Origin: Selaginella moellendorffii
Lineage: Eukaryota > Streptophyta > Lycopodiopsida > Selaginellales > Selaginellaceae
Length of the DNA: 64,000 nt
Assembly (NCBI RefSeq): GCF_000143415.4
Contig: NW_003314327.1
Span: forward strand, 87,116 to 151,115
Direction: 5' to 3'
The notes under the pieces were generated by a model. The model did no database searches. It was given only the letters and a program-made list of their open reading frames with translations, and was not told the DNA's origin. The first letter of the stretch is position 1, and every line of letters begins with the position of its first letter. Both the position numbers and the translations under genes were made by a program. Below, one piece after another: positions 22,495 to 33,036 of this stretch.

Positions 22495-25442
22495 TCGAGA
22501 AGTCTTTACGACTGGAGGGGAGATCGATGTGAATGTCTTCCCCATGTCAGCGTCGCTGCTCGTGGAAGGCGCCGGTAGCATCCATCTCCCACTCTCGCAA
22601 GAGGGTCTCGCCAGGCTCAAGTCAGTTTGCCAGCAAGCGCCATACGGTCTCGGCGAGAGGACTCTCGTCGACACGGACGTGAGGAAGGCATGGCAGGTCA
22701 ATCCAGATAAGATCTCCTGCCCCGAGAATCCGAGCTTCTTCTCGTCCGTGGTTCATGGCTTGGCGGCTGCTGGGCTCGCCGCCATGGGCCTGGATCCCAG
22801 AGCGCTGGAGCTCGACGTGAAGCTCTACAAGCTGCTGCTCTACGAGGCTGGAGGACACTTCAAGTTCCACAGGGACACGGAGAAGGATGTTTGCGACGAT
22901 GATCGTCCAGCTCCCCACAGCGTCCGGGCACACCGGAGGAGCTCTCGGGGTTCGCCAGGGGCTGGAGCGCTACTGCTTTGATTTCTCGCAAGGCAGCTCC
23001 AGCAAGTACTTCTCGACGATCTTCTTTTGCGACTGCGAGCACCAGCTTGAGGAAGTGACCGGTGGATCGAGGCTATCCCTGGTTTTTAGCCTGGTGAGGA
23101 ACAACGTGGAGTTCATAGCCGCCGAGAACGTCCCCTCTTTTGTGTCCTCGATGCCTCGAGTGAAAGAGCTTCTTCGGGAATGGGTCGAGAAAGGTGGCGG
23201 CGGTGTGGCGCAGAGAGCAAACTCGCGGAGGTCAAGGCAACTCGCCACGGTAGCGAGATCAAACGCTCCCCGGATGCAACTCGCCACGGTAAGCATCGAT
23301 CTCTACTTTGATTCCATTTCTAAGTCTTCGTCGTGGCAATAGCGTGCGACAAGGAGGACTCAAGTGGAAGAAGATGATAGCTACGATGACGATGACTATG
23401 CCCCGGTATACAGCCGCAACCGCAGCGAGTATAAGAGGAAGCTCTTGGCGATCCCGCTGGCTCACAAGTACTCCAAGACGAGCCTCTCGTTTGCCGGGCT
23501 CAAGGGCCAGGACCGCGTTGTAGCGGCCATGGTGAGAGCCTGCGAGTTTCTGGATGTCCATCTTTGCATGCTCACCAAGCACAAGACCGTGACGGAGGAC
23601 GTGTCGATCGAGTACGGTATCGACAATAGGCCAGCCAAGTTTCAAAGGTGGGAGATTGATGTCCGGCACCAAGTTCTTCGCTGCGCGCTGAAGAAGCTGC
23701 CCCGGGATATGAACCAGGACAAGGACGAGTTTAACGAGAGAGATCTCTTCGACTTTCTCGAGGACGAGTTCCGCGGGACGGGGATGATGGCTGGAAACGA
23801 AGGTGGTACGAATCAGTACTTCTACCACGTCGCGGTTCTGGTGGTGTGGCCGAGAGAGACGAGGATGCAAACGATTTGCTGCTCGCCGATACACATAGAC
23901 TGGCTGCTGGACTGGATCGAGGAAGAAGCTTGCGGATCGGAGGAAAGCAAGAGGAGAAACTTGGAGCAAGCTGTGGATGCTTTCCACAGCTTGCCGGAGA
24001 AGTTTGAGGCTTCTCCGGGTTGGAGACTCGGATGCTGGAAGTTTGTTGCCCGGCTGCTCGATGCGTGTGTGAAGAGCGGTGCTCGCGATGCCGCGTTCTT
24101 GATATTGAGGACGTGGGGAACGAACATGACGAGCTTCGACGAGTTTGCGACGGCGGTGAAGGCTTACGGCTGGGAGGCATGCAAAGGGACTGTGGAAACG
24201 GTGATGAACGCCGTAAAGGAGCACGAAGAGCCAGTGAAGCGTCAGTGGTGGAGCGGAGAAGATGTGAAAGCCATCGATCCTCCGGAGTGGTATGGCGCAG
24301 TGATGGCTTGCGGAGGTCTGGCCTTGCGACTGGACGCTTGTGGATGCCGGGACGGGGCGATCGCTGCAGCCAAGATGTTTTGCGGCGCGATCTCCTCTGA
24401 GCTACCCGTGACTGTGAAGTACAATGAGGAGAAGCATTTAGAGAATGGGATCGCGATGCTGCTCGAGTTTTGCATTGACGCAAGGCTTGGCGACGAGGTC
24501 TCCCACATTCTGGGACGAGTTCCCTGGGAGAAGCTTAGCAGCCGGGCTCTTGCCAAGCTGAGGGATCACTTCCCGGAGCGCAGAGAGGAGGTGGACGAGT
24601 TTTGGACGTGGAGGAAGGAATGCTTCGAGGATCTCTCTGGTTCCTGGAGCAAAGAAAAGTATATGGAAGACGTTGTGAAGTTTGTGATGGAGCTGGAGTC
24701 CCTGGGCGATCATGACACAGCGGTGGTGCTTGCATCCGAGCTTCTCTTCGCGGATTTTGCCAAGGTGGAGAACTTAAAAGATCACGAGGTGGTGGCGCTG
24801 CTGCTGCTCGACAAGGCCGAGCTCATACCCAGGGATCGATACATGAATGGCTCCAAAGTGATCAAGACGATGCGAAGAGCTGCAAGCTTGGTTGGCTTGA
24901 AGGAGAAAGATGGATTGAGGACGGTTTTTGGAGATCTGTGCAAGGCAGAGCTCCCGGAGGTGGCTGACAGGGCAGAGATGATTTCTTGGGTAGGGGATAG
25001 ACATCGAGATCCCAAGCTCGCGTTGGCTTGGAAGGACCAGAAGGAGTTTTTCGAGACGTTGTTTTGGCTGGGAGAGGAGGAGGTGCTCGGAGCTATGGTG
25101 GAGTGTGTGAGCAAGAGGAGCAACCTGGTGAAGTGGATGCTGGACAAGGATGAGGGTCTTGTGGAAGAAGCCATGAGATATGGAGGGAATGTGAGGGATG
25201 CGATGAGAAAGGTGGTGGATTCGAGGATGGAGTATCTCTCGAGGGAGCCGAGCTTTGGGAACTATTTACCGCCACCACCGTTGAAGGTGATGAAGATTTG
25301 TGGGTTTGTGGATGCCCGGCAGGTTTATGGGAATCCTCGGCACCAGCGGCGCGTACATGAGATTATGGTGGACAAGTGGAAGAGTACTGCATTCGTGGAG
25401 GAGATGGAGCATCTTCAAGAACTGAAAGTCAGATTTGTGTGA
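22495..25442 (+). CDS. Large 2OG-Fe(II) dioxygenase-domain protein (frameshifted in this assembly)
   Basis: Exon 1 runs to about 23291 and exon 2 from 23342 to 25442, with an intron GTAAGC...AATAG between them. Exon 1 reads EIDVNVFPMSASLLVEGAG, APYGLGERTLVDTDVRKAW, ELDVKLYKLLLYEAGGHFKF, HRDTEK and, in another frame, MFATMIVQLPTASGHTGGAL, then CDCEHQLEEVTGGSRLSLVF. His-x-Asp in HRDTEK, the later His in CEH and the Arg in GSR fit the iron triad and 2OG-binding Arg. The architecture matches long fungal and plant proteins with a prolyl-4-hydroxylase-like domain plus an uncharacterised alpha-helical C-terminal half; here that half is about 690 residues (AIPLAHKYSKTSLSFAGLKG onwards). The substrate is unknown. 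An 8-base deletion near 22887, shown by copy A, breaks exon 1. No N-terminal exon was found, so the gene may be truncated or dead. Confidence 0.7.
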
Positions 25443-25494
25443 AATGACTCTTCGCTTATAGATTATAGAGTGGACAATGAAAGTATAGAGAATT

Positions 25495-26660
25495 GAGAAT
25501 CTTCCTAGCCTAAGTCCAAATCGCTCTGAAAGATATGACGTAAAGATTTAAAGACATGATTAGCAACAAATTAACAAACACTCTTGCCAGAAGCCTGTCT
25601 TTCAGTCCTTGGAGACGCTCCATCTCCTCCTCGAATGCAGTACTCTTCCACTTCTCCACCATAATATCATGGACGCGGCGCTGGTGCCGAGGATTCCCAT
25701 AAACCTGGTGGGCATCCACAGACCCACATCCTCAAGTCCACCGGCTTTCTCATCGCATCCCTCGCATTCCCTCCATATCTCATGGCTTCTTCCACAAGAC
25801 CCTCGTCCTTGTCCAGCATCTTCTTCACCAAGTTACTCTTCTTGCTCACACACTCTACCATAGCTCCGAGCACTCCTCTCCTAGCCAAAACAAACTCCTG
25901 GTCCTACCAAGTCACGCGAGGTTGCGTTGCATATATACATCTCGTTGTATATCTCCTCCCCGAGAACTCATGTCCGAACTGTCAGACATGTCCGGGAGCT
26001 CTGCCTTGCAGAGATCTCGAAAAGCCTTCCTCAATCTATCCTTCTCCTTCTAGCCAACCAAGCTCGCGGCTCCTCGCATCGTCTTGATCACTTCGGAGCA
26101 TGGATCCCTGGGTATGAGCTCGGTCTTGTCGAGCAGCAGCAGCGCCACCACCTCTAGATTTTCCAAGCTCTTAACCTTGGCACAGAAGCTCGGATGCAAG
26201 CGCCACCGTTATGTCGTGCTCGCCCAGGGACTCCAGCTCCATCACAAACTCCACCCCGTCTTCCACATACTTCTCTTTGTCACTGCCATACGAGAGATCC
26301 TCCTCCTCATTGTCGTCCGAGACATTCTCATCGTTCTACAGTGATGACCGTTTAAGAAATGCAAAGCATTCGTTCCTCTTCCAAAACTTGTCTACCTCCT
26401 AGCTGCGCTCCGGAAAGTGATGCCTCAGCTTGGCAAAAGCCCGGCCACTAAGCTTCTCCCAGGGAACTCTTCCCAGGATGTGGGAGACCTCGTCGCCAAG
26501 CTTTGCGTCGAGGCAAACCTCGAGCAGCATCGAGATCCCATTCCCTCGATAGTCCCCTTCCTTCCACTTCGTCACTGATAGCTTCGAGGAGATCTCACCA
26601 CATAACATCTTTGGCTGCGGCGACCGCCCCTTCCCGGCATCCATACGCGCATTCGTTCCA
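25495..26660 (-). pseudogene. Inverted partial copy of the dioxygenase gene's C-terminal half (copy C)
   Basis: On the minus strand from right to left the text parallels residues of exon 2 of the neighbouring gene: MLCGEISSKLSVT, MLLEVCLDAKLGDEVSHILG, RVPWEKLSGRAFAKLRHHFP, then KYVEDGVEFVMELESLGEHD, VLGAMVECVSKKSNLVKKML, DKDEGLVEEAMRYGG and finally VYGNPRHQRRVHDIM. The wording is broken by stops, frame changes and deletions. It lies tail to tail with the parent, whose last codons are at 25440, so the two copies form a large inverted repeat with a small spacer. Confidence 0.85.
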
Positions 26661-26677
26661 CCTCCCTCAAACGACAG

Positions 26678-27282
26678 TTATGACTCAGTATGTGAAAGAC
26701 GTGGTGGACTTTGTGATGGAGCTGGGGTCCCTGGGCCAGCACGACACAAAGGTGGTGCTTGCGTCCGAGCTTCTCTTCGCAGATTTTGGCAAGATGGAGA
26801 AGTTGCAAGATCGCGAGGTGGTGGCGCCGCTGCTGCTCGACAAGGCCGACAGGGCGGAGATGAGTTCTTGGGAGTAGATATACAACGAGAAAAAGGAGTT
26901 TTTCGAGACGTTGTTTTGGCTGGGAGAGGAGGAGGTGCTCGAAGATATGGTGGAGTGAGGAAGAGGAGCAACATGGTGAAGAGGATGCTAGACAAGGAAG
27001 AGGGTCTTGTGGAAGAAGCCATGAGATATGACAAGGAAGAGGGCCTTGTGGAAGAAGCCATGAGATATGGAGGGAATGTGAGGGATGCAATGAGAAAGGT
27101 GGTGGATTCGAGGATCTCGAGGGAGGAACTATTTGCTGCCACCTTCAAAGGTGACGAAGGTGGTTCATGGTAATCCCCGGCAACAGCGGCGCTTGCATGG
27201 GATTATGTTGGAAAAGTGGGACAGCACTGCATTGTGGAGGAGATGGAGCATCTCCAACGACTGAAAGACAGGCTTGTGTGAA
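26678..27282 (+). pseudogene. Direct partial copy of the dioxygenase gene's C-terminus (copy D)
   Basis: The plus strand again copies exon 2 of the same gene: YVKDVVDFVMELGSLGQHDT, VVLASELLFADFGKMEKLQD, then a stop after DRAEMSSWE, then EKKEFFETLFWLGEEEVLED, a frame change, DKEEGLVEEAMRY and GGNVRDAMRKVVDSRI, and a last frame ending near LKDRLV. A 39-base unit beginning at 26991 is directly duplicated (26991-27029 and 27030-27068), repeating DKEEGLVEEAMRY. It lies head to head with copy C, the junction being near 26660-26680. Confidence 0.85.
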
Positions 27283-27331
27283 ACGAGTCTTAGCTTTTAG
27301 CGGCCCTTACGTAAAATGCCCACTAAGGGCA

Positions 27332-28370
27332 TTACATGGAATTTTGAGAATCTTCTTTGCCTTCCAAAACTGGACTGTGAGCTATGCCTGCAGTTACACA
27401 TCCCAGGAAAGGCCCTGCAATGTAGATCCAAATCGCTTTGAAGTTTCTGGAAACGATTGCCGGTCCCAGAGAGCGAGCTGGGTTGAGTGATCCTCCAGAA
27501 ATTGGCCTAATAAAACAACGATCAATCAATCAAAGCATTTTAATCTTTCCATCCTTACCCAGCGACCATAACGCTCAGCCCGATCGCGGCTGGGACAGCC
27601 ATTGCAGCTGCGTTGCCCGACTGATGAAAAGCATCAATAGTATACTAGTGTGGAACAAATTGCGAGTGAAAGTTACCACTTGTGATGTGTTATTCGAGAG
27701 GATACACGCCAGGAACATGACAACGAAGGACATGGCGGTCTCAAGAACAAGCGATTGCCATGGCCCAGATCGAGGCTGGGTCACGGCAAAGTCTCTCTCC
27801 GGGAAGCTGTAGACCCATTTCGCCGCCAGGATTGCCAGCACGGAGCCAGTGATCTGAGAAACCATGTAGAAGGGCACCTGGAAAAAGTGGTAAAGCTCTC
27901 AAAGCTCTTGTGTTCGATCGACTATAAGCTTACTTGAGACCATGGGAATCTCCCGGCGGCTGCGAATCCCACGGTGATGGAAGGGTTGATGTGAGCACCC
28001 GAGGTGTGGCCGATGGTGAGGATGATCACCGTGACGCAGAACGAGGCCGCCATTGCGAAGCTTAGCAGCCCAATTCCTCCGGGAGTTCCCTCGTTCACTG
28101 CTGTCAAAGCCGCGATGGTGAAGACGAGGAGAAAAGTTCCAAGTGCCTCGCCAGCCAGTGCCTGGATCAAAAAGATCAATCACCATGGATGATGTTTTCG
28201 AAGTTTGCGAGAATGTATACAACCTTTGCGACGATCGTGAGCCTGGAGCGAGGAGAATCCAAAGCCTGGATTTGCTTGGCAGTGGCGACGGCCTGATCGG
28301 AGGAGGTGGTCAGCATTGGCACTCTCATGCGACGCTGCTGCTGCTCGTAACCATCCTCAATCTCTGCCAT
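27332..28370 (-). CDS. NIP-type aquaporin (nodulin-26-like intrinsic protein)
   Basis: Major intrinsic protein forming a plasma-membrane channel for small neutral solutes; NIPs carry glycerol, boric acid, silicic acid or arsenite. The minus-strand start at 28370 gives MAEIEDGYEQQQRRMRVPML, then exon 2 ALAGEALGTFLLVFTIAAL (TM1), ILTIGHTSGAHINPSITVG (first half-helix, NPS instead of NPA), PFYMVSQITGSVLAILAAKW, SLVLETAMSFVVMFLACILS and GPISGGSLNPARSLGPAIV (second NPA, with the family Arg). It ends with EDSQNSM at 27332. About 270 residues in five exons, with six hydrophobic segments. The NPS substitution points to a NIP subgroup related to metalloid transporters, but the full selectivity filter cannot be scored by eye. 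No damage seen. Confidence 0.88.
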
Positions 28371-28590
28371 GGACGATGGATCGGTCGATCAAAAGCAAAG
28401 AAGCCCTTTTGGATGACTGATCGAGGAGGAAGCAATCGAGGAGCGAGCATAAATGTTCTTCCTGGAGCACCAAGCGCATGATCGCACGTATATAGCATTT
28501 GCGTTGCTAGTACGAACATTCCCGCGACTCGAACGTCCGACCGTTGGGATTTTAGGGCAAGGAGCGCGCCAGGGCAAAGTGTTCTTCGCC

Positions 28591-29835
28591 ATGGCGGCGG
28601 CGGTCGCCATGCATTCGGCGCTCACCAGCAGCAGCGGCGGCGGCGGCGGCGGCGTCACGGCCAGATCCGCGTCTCACAGGTTCGCAAGGCAGCAGAATTT
28701 GATCCTGGGCAGCCGCAGCGCAGTGCCTAGATCCAGGGATCGCCGATCGACGCCAGTAGTCTCCACATCCAGGACGACGACCGTGATCCCCACNNNNNNN
28801 NNNNNNNNNNNNNNNNNNNNNNNNNNNNNNNNNNNNNNNNNNNNNNNNNNNNNNNNNNNNNNNNNNNNNNNNNNNNNNNNNNNNNNNNNNNNNNNNNNNN
28901 NNNNNNNNNNNNNNNNNNNNNNNNNNNNNNNNNNNNNNNNNNNNNNNNNNNNNNNNNNNNNNNNNNNNNNNNNNNNNNNNNNNNNNNNNNNNNNNNNNNN
29001 NNNNNNNNNNNNNNNNNNNNNNNNNNNNNNNNNNNNNNNNNNNNNNNNNNNNNNNNNNNNNNNNNNNNNNNNNNNNNNNNNNNNNNNNNNNNNNNNNNNN
29101 NNNNNNNNNNNNNNNNNNNNNNNNNNNNNNNNNNNNNNNNNNNNNNNNNNNNNNNNNNNNNNNNNNNNNNNNNNNNNNNNNNNNNNNNNNNNNNNNNNNN
29201 NNNNNNNNNNNNNNNNNNNNNNNNNNNNNNNNNNNNNNNNNNNNNNNNNNNNNNNNNNNNNNNNNNNNNNNNNNNNNNNNNNNNNNNNNNNNNNNNNNNN
29301 NNNNNNNNNNNNNNNNNNNNNNNNNNNNNNNNNNNNNNNNNNNNNNNNNNNNNNNNNNNNNNNNNNNNNNNNNNNNNNNNNNNNNNNNNNNNNNNNNNNN
29401 NNNNNNNNNNNNNNNNNNNNNNNNNNNNNNNNNNNNNNNNNNNNNNNNNNNNNNNNNNNNNNNNNNNNNNNNNNNNNNNNNNNNNNNNNNNNNNNNNNNN
29501 NNNNNNNNNNNNNNNNNNNNNNNNNNCACATGGGAGTGAGCAGCAATCTCAGGTACCAGGCGCTCAATGGATTGGAGTACTTTGCTGCGGGAGTGTTGAG
29601 TCCGGCGGTGTTCAAGACGTCCGTGTTTGCGGTCCGGGCCGCCAACAATGTTCTTGGAGGAACTTCGTTTGTGACCTTGGCGAGGTTGACGGGGTCGCAG
29701 AGGGCCGAGGAGGCGGCGGCTGTGGCGGAGAAGAAGATCGAGGGCGAGGAGGATGAAGCTTGTAAGAACAAGGAAGGAGTGGTGTGTGAGAAGAGTAGCG
29801 GTAGTGAGATCCAAGCGAGAGAGACCACGGTGTAG
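28591..29835 (+). CDS. RETICULATA-related protein (DUF3411), interrupted by a sequence gap
   Basis: RETICULATA-related proteins are plastid-envelope proteins affecting mesophyll development and leaf venation. The first exon starts MAAAVAMHSALTSSSGG and is Ser/Arg-rich, like a transit peptide. Bases 28794-29526 are N. After the gap the text HMGVSSNLRYQALNGLEYF, VFKTSVFAVRAANNVLGG and TSFVTLARLTGSQ is the C-terminal DUF3411 signature (MGVSSNLRYQ...NNxxGG). A charged tail ends ETTV with a stop at 29833-29835. The middle of the protein, including most membrane segments, is hidden in the gap, so exon structure and intactness cannot be judged. Confidence 0.75.
   Translation: MAAAVAMHSALTSSSGGGGGGVTARSASHRFARQQNLILGSRSAVPRSRDRRSTPVVSTSRTTTVIPXXXXXXXXXXXXXXXXXXXXXXXXXXXXXXXXXXXXXXXXXXXXXXXXXXXXXXXXXXXXXXXXXXXXXXXXXXXXXXXXXXXXXXXXXXXXXXXXXXXXXXXXXXXXXXXXXXXXXXXXXXXXXXXXXXXXXXXXXXXXXXXXXXXXXXXXXXXXXXXXXXXXXXXXXXXXXXXXXXXXXXXXXXXXXXXXXXXXXXXXXXXXXXXXXXXXXXXXXXXXXXXXXXXXXXXXXXXXXXXXXXXXXHMGVSSNLRYQALNGLEYFAAGVLSPAVFKTSVFAVRAANNVLGGTSFVTLARLTGSQRAEEAAAVAEKKIEGEEDEACKNKEGVVCEKSSGSEIQARETTV
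28794..29526. other. Assembly gap (733 N)
   Basis: A run of N replaces the middle of the RETICULATA-related gene. Both flanks belong to the same gene and orientation, so the scaffold join is plausible. The length may be an estimate. Confidence 1.
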
Positions 29836-30043
29836 AGATCGCCAAAGTGGCCAAAGTGGAATAACACTGGTCGTGTAGAACCATCAAACATACTCTATCG
29901 TTATAAAATTATTAGCTATGGGTTAGTCCATTTTAAGGGTTAATTGGACGATCATATTATTTTAACAAAATGCATGACATGGCAAACTAGCACACGTGGA
30001 CCACCACATAGTGTGGATGACGTGGCGGGGCCGGTTTGGCTCG

Positions 30044-30937
30044 ATGAGCCCTAGCTATGGCGTTGGCGCCTCTCGATTGCCCGTGCTGGCGTCGGCTGTG
30101 CCATCGCTCTGGATGGCGGCGCCGATTTCCCAGCGCGCTCTCCGAATCGGGGAGAAGATTAGGCCTGGGGAGCGAATTGTCATGATTTTCATTCGCGGAT
30201 CCAGGAGATTTCAACTCGCTCCAGCAAAGCCTCGCAAGGTATGGTTGTTTGTCGAGAATTTCCTAGGCTAGCAGTGATGTGAGAATTTTAAACCTATGGC
30301 TTGTCTTTTACTAGGTGGAGCACGAATTTTACGAAGATGATGACTACGATAGAGATTTTTCTATGGACGGCGACAGTATGGTTCTTCTCGTCCAGCTTGT
30401 CCGCACGATTCTCAGGAAACTATCCTCGCGGGCTACCAAGGCGGCGAGAGGAATGCTGCCACCAATTTTCACATCGGATTTGGTTCGTATCTCCCTTTCT
30501 AGTTGTTTTCCCTCTCGTTCTCTCGAGAAGAGCGATGATCTCTTTATTCGATTTCCAATGATCTCGTTCTCGTTCTTCTCTGGCAGATATCGTTTTTTGT
30601 AAATGGTGCGGTGTTGCTGACGGTGTTCTGGGTGGCAAAAGCGCTTCTCGAAGTGAGCGAGCTTAGGTACACAGCAGCGCGCGTGTGTCTGGCTAAAGCT
30701 TTCCTTTGTTTTTGTGTTCCAATGCAGGTGGTGTGCTCCATGGGGAGTATGATGTTCATAGGATTGTTACTCGTTCGCAGCGTGTGGTCGATCCTCTCGT
30801 ACTTGCAGTCGCAAAGATACTCGGGTAGTTTCAGGAATGGCAACGATCGCAGTAATAGTAATCGACGCAACATGCGAGGAGGAGGAGGAGGAGGAGACGA
30901 TTTTGACGATCATCACTACCGAGTTTCGCCCTCCTAG
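30044..30937 (+). CDS. Small two-TM membrane protein, uncharacterised
   Basis: Four exons joined by short introns encode about 185 residues. An N-terminal part is basic (QRALRIGEKIRPGERIVMIF, RGSRRFQLAPAKPRK) and is followed by an acidic patch (EHEFYEDDDYDRDF). Two hydrophobic segments follow (ISFFVNGAVLLTVFWVAKAL and MGSMMFIGLLLVRSVWSIL), then a Gly/Asn/Arg-rich tail ending DDHHYRVSPS. The arrangement suggests a small membrane protein with both termini on the same side. I do not recognise a named family. The ATG at 30044 was chosen from the first Met of the open frame with protein-like sequence downstream; a Met further in (MAAPISQRALR) is an alternative. Confidence 0.6.
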
Positions 30938-31541
30938 GTAGGCCAGGTTGGGTTCCACTGCTCTAAAGAGCTTGCAGGACTTTAGTAGAGCATCGGTACT
31001 GCCGAAAGGGGATATATAGGTGGTGGTTTTGGTGGCTCATTCTTTCGACAGTGAAAGAGAGATCTTTGGTGGTGGTGGCCTAGTGCTGGTTGGCACTATC
31101 ATCGCAGCGCAGCGCAAGCAGAGCAAAGAGACGACGATTTCAAAGGAATCGAGAGAGACGGCACCGAAAGTGTAAAGAAGCGAAAGCCATCAGCGGGGTC
31201 GTTTGTTGGATCCATCAATCAATCAAAATCGTTGACGACGCACCAGGAAACGAACGAAAAGAATTTCTTCGCGCGAGTGTCTTTCCAGCTCGCTCTCCTC
31301 TGTGAGGGCGCCCTTTCGTTTTTAAGTGGAGCCAACAAACACATGCTCTACTACTACGTCAAATCTTCCAAAGGTACAAGCAATTTGATATATTCTTACA
31401 CATGTTTATAATATACACAAAAGTCTCCAGGCAGCTTTTATCCAATCGCGCATGCTCTGGGAAGAGATAAAAAGGAAGAAGAGAAAAGTAACGATCAAAA
31501 GAAAGGCCGTCTCGCCCGCTAGCTAGCTAGCTTTGGTCGAG

Positions 31542-33036
31542 CTAGAAGAAATCTCTACACAGCTCCTTGCGGAGCTTGCGAGAGAATGGCTGACACGCAT
31601 CGCGGCTCAAGTCCACGGCCGCAGCCAAGGCCATGAAAACCGCGGCGTCCTCCACGCACGTAATGTACCTGGTCGAGAGCTGGACAGTGGCCCTGGACGC
31701 CGACGACGAGGAGGACGAGTTACTTCTCCTCCCGCTGCCACTGCCACCGCGCCGCAGCTCGCAGTTCATCACGAAGCCACTGTCTGTGGTCGGGAGGCCG
31801 AGGTAGAAGGAACAATCTCCACTGCTGCGAGGACTCGGGAGTGGAGAGTGGTGGACGCTGGGGCCTGTATCAATGGAGAACTCGCCGGCTTTGTTGGAGG
31901 AAGGGATGGTGGTCTCGGACACGAGGATGGAGCCGGTGTGGGAGATGAGCTGGAACTTTAGCCCCAGCCTTCCGCCATCCTGCCGCCACGCCTCGAGTCG
32001 CCCCCAGGCCCTCCACGAGTAGTACGAGTGGCCGCCATGCACCACGTCGGTTGCCGAGGAGCACGAGTCGGGCACGAGGATGAGCCAGCCGCCCGGGTTG
32101 CTCCGGCTGACTTCGTCCGAGCCCGTGAACGGCACGAAGGGTGTCACCATCGAAGCCGCCGCGACCGGGGAGCCCGACAGGTCGTGGATTGTCACGAGCC
32201 AGCTCTTTCTTTCTCGGCTATTGCCGCTCTCCTCCCTGGGAGTCCGGCTTGGTGTAAGATCCCCTTGCACCATCCTGGAAGAGAGACACTGAGAAACTTG
32301 GCAAGCCAAATAAAAAAAGAAACTCGTGCTCTTACCTCGTCCTGCCTTTGCTGAATTTGCAGCTGAAAACTGGCTGCTGCTTCTTTCCTGCGCCTTTCCC
32401 CTTCACCTGGACAATCTGGGGGCTCAATGCAATGTCGCCATCGAATTGGAACTCGTAGCGCGGATCCGACTCTAGCTTCACTGCAGCGTGGAGCTCCATT
32501 CCACTAATGAAGCTGCCCATTTTGACCCAGCCTCCGTGTAGAAGCAACCCGTCTGTCCAATCTGAATCTGCGCTGATTGGTACTCTGAAAACTCCCAAAA
32601 CTTTGCTGCTGATGCTGCTGCTGCCGCTGCTGCTGCCGCTGCTGCTGCCGTATCCCTGCCTGCCTGCGTATACAACCAATTCCACGCTTGGAGCTGACCC
32701 GCTTCCCACGCGCAGCAGACATGACGCCGGGTTTGGCGACAGGAGCTTGTTGAAGACGGTGGCGTCGATGTAGAAGTTTGCAGCAACAGATCGAGAATCT
32801 GGCTCTCCAAAGACGAGTGGAACCTGTGAAGTCTGCGGTTGACACCCAGGAAATCTGATCTCGCAGAAGAAGCAATTGCTGCTCGAGGGAATCCCGATTC
32901 TGCCCAAGCTTCTAGTCCTGCTTCGCCGCTTCAACGACGAAGAGCCTGCATCTGTACCCCCTGTTCCTGTTGAAGCAGGATTAATGCGGAGCCCGAGACC
33001 CGCCACGGACAGCTTGACAAAGTCCCTGGCATCCAT
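31542..33036 (-). CDS. DUF1005 family protein
   Basis: Plant-specific family of unknown biochemical role. Two exons on the minus strand: exon 1 starts MDARDFVKLSVAGLGLRINP and contains CFFCEIRFPGCQPQTSQVPL, then VLGVFRVPISADSD and YEFQFDGDIALSPQIVQVKG. Exon 2 continues with RKSWLVTIHDLSGSPVAAAS, MVTPFVPFTGSDEVSRSNPG, WRAWGRLEAWRQDGG and the C-terminal block CVEDAAVFMALAAAVDLSRD, ending KELCRDFF. These blocks are the shared core of DUF1005 proteins, and the length (about 475 residues) is normal. A CTG/GCT triplet run near 32605-32650 encodes a Ser/Gly tract in the middle of exon 1, probably a variable linker. The start is the second of two candidate codons; the upstream one is not ATG. Confidence 0.9.

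Noticed and set aside
23731-24483. Long minus-strand open frame (250 residues, Ser/Arg/Pro-rich) opposite the dioxygenase exon 2
   Set aside because: Shadow of the 692-codon plus-strand exon; composition follows from codon bias on the other strand and no family features are visible.
28552-29814. Minus-strand frames of over 400 residues across the N gap
   Set aside because: Their length comes from unread N codons; the plus strand carries the recognisable RETICULATA-related signature.
31500-31540. Short agctagctagct run near the 3' end of the DUF1005 gene
   Set aside because: A simple tetranucleotide run of a few units with no sign of function.
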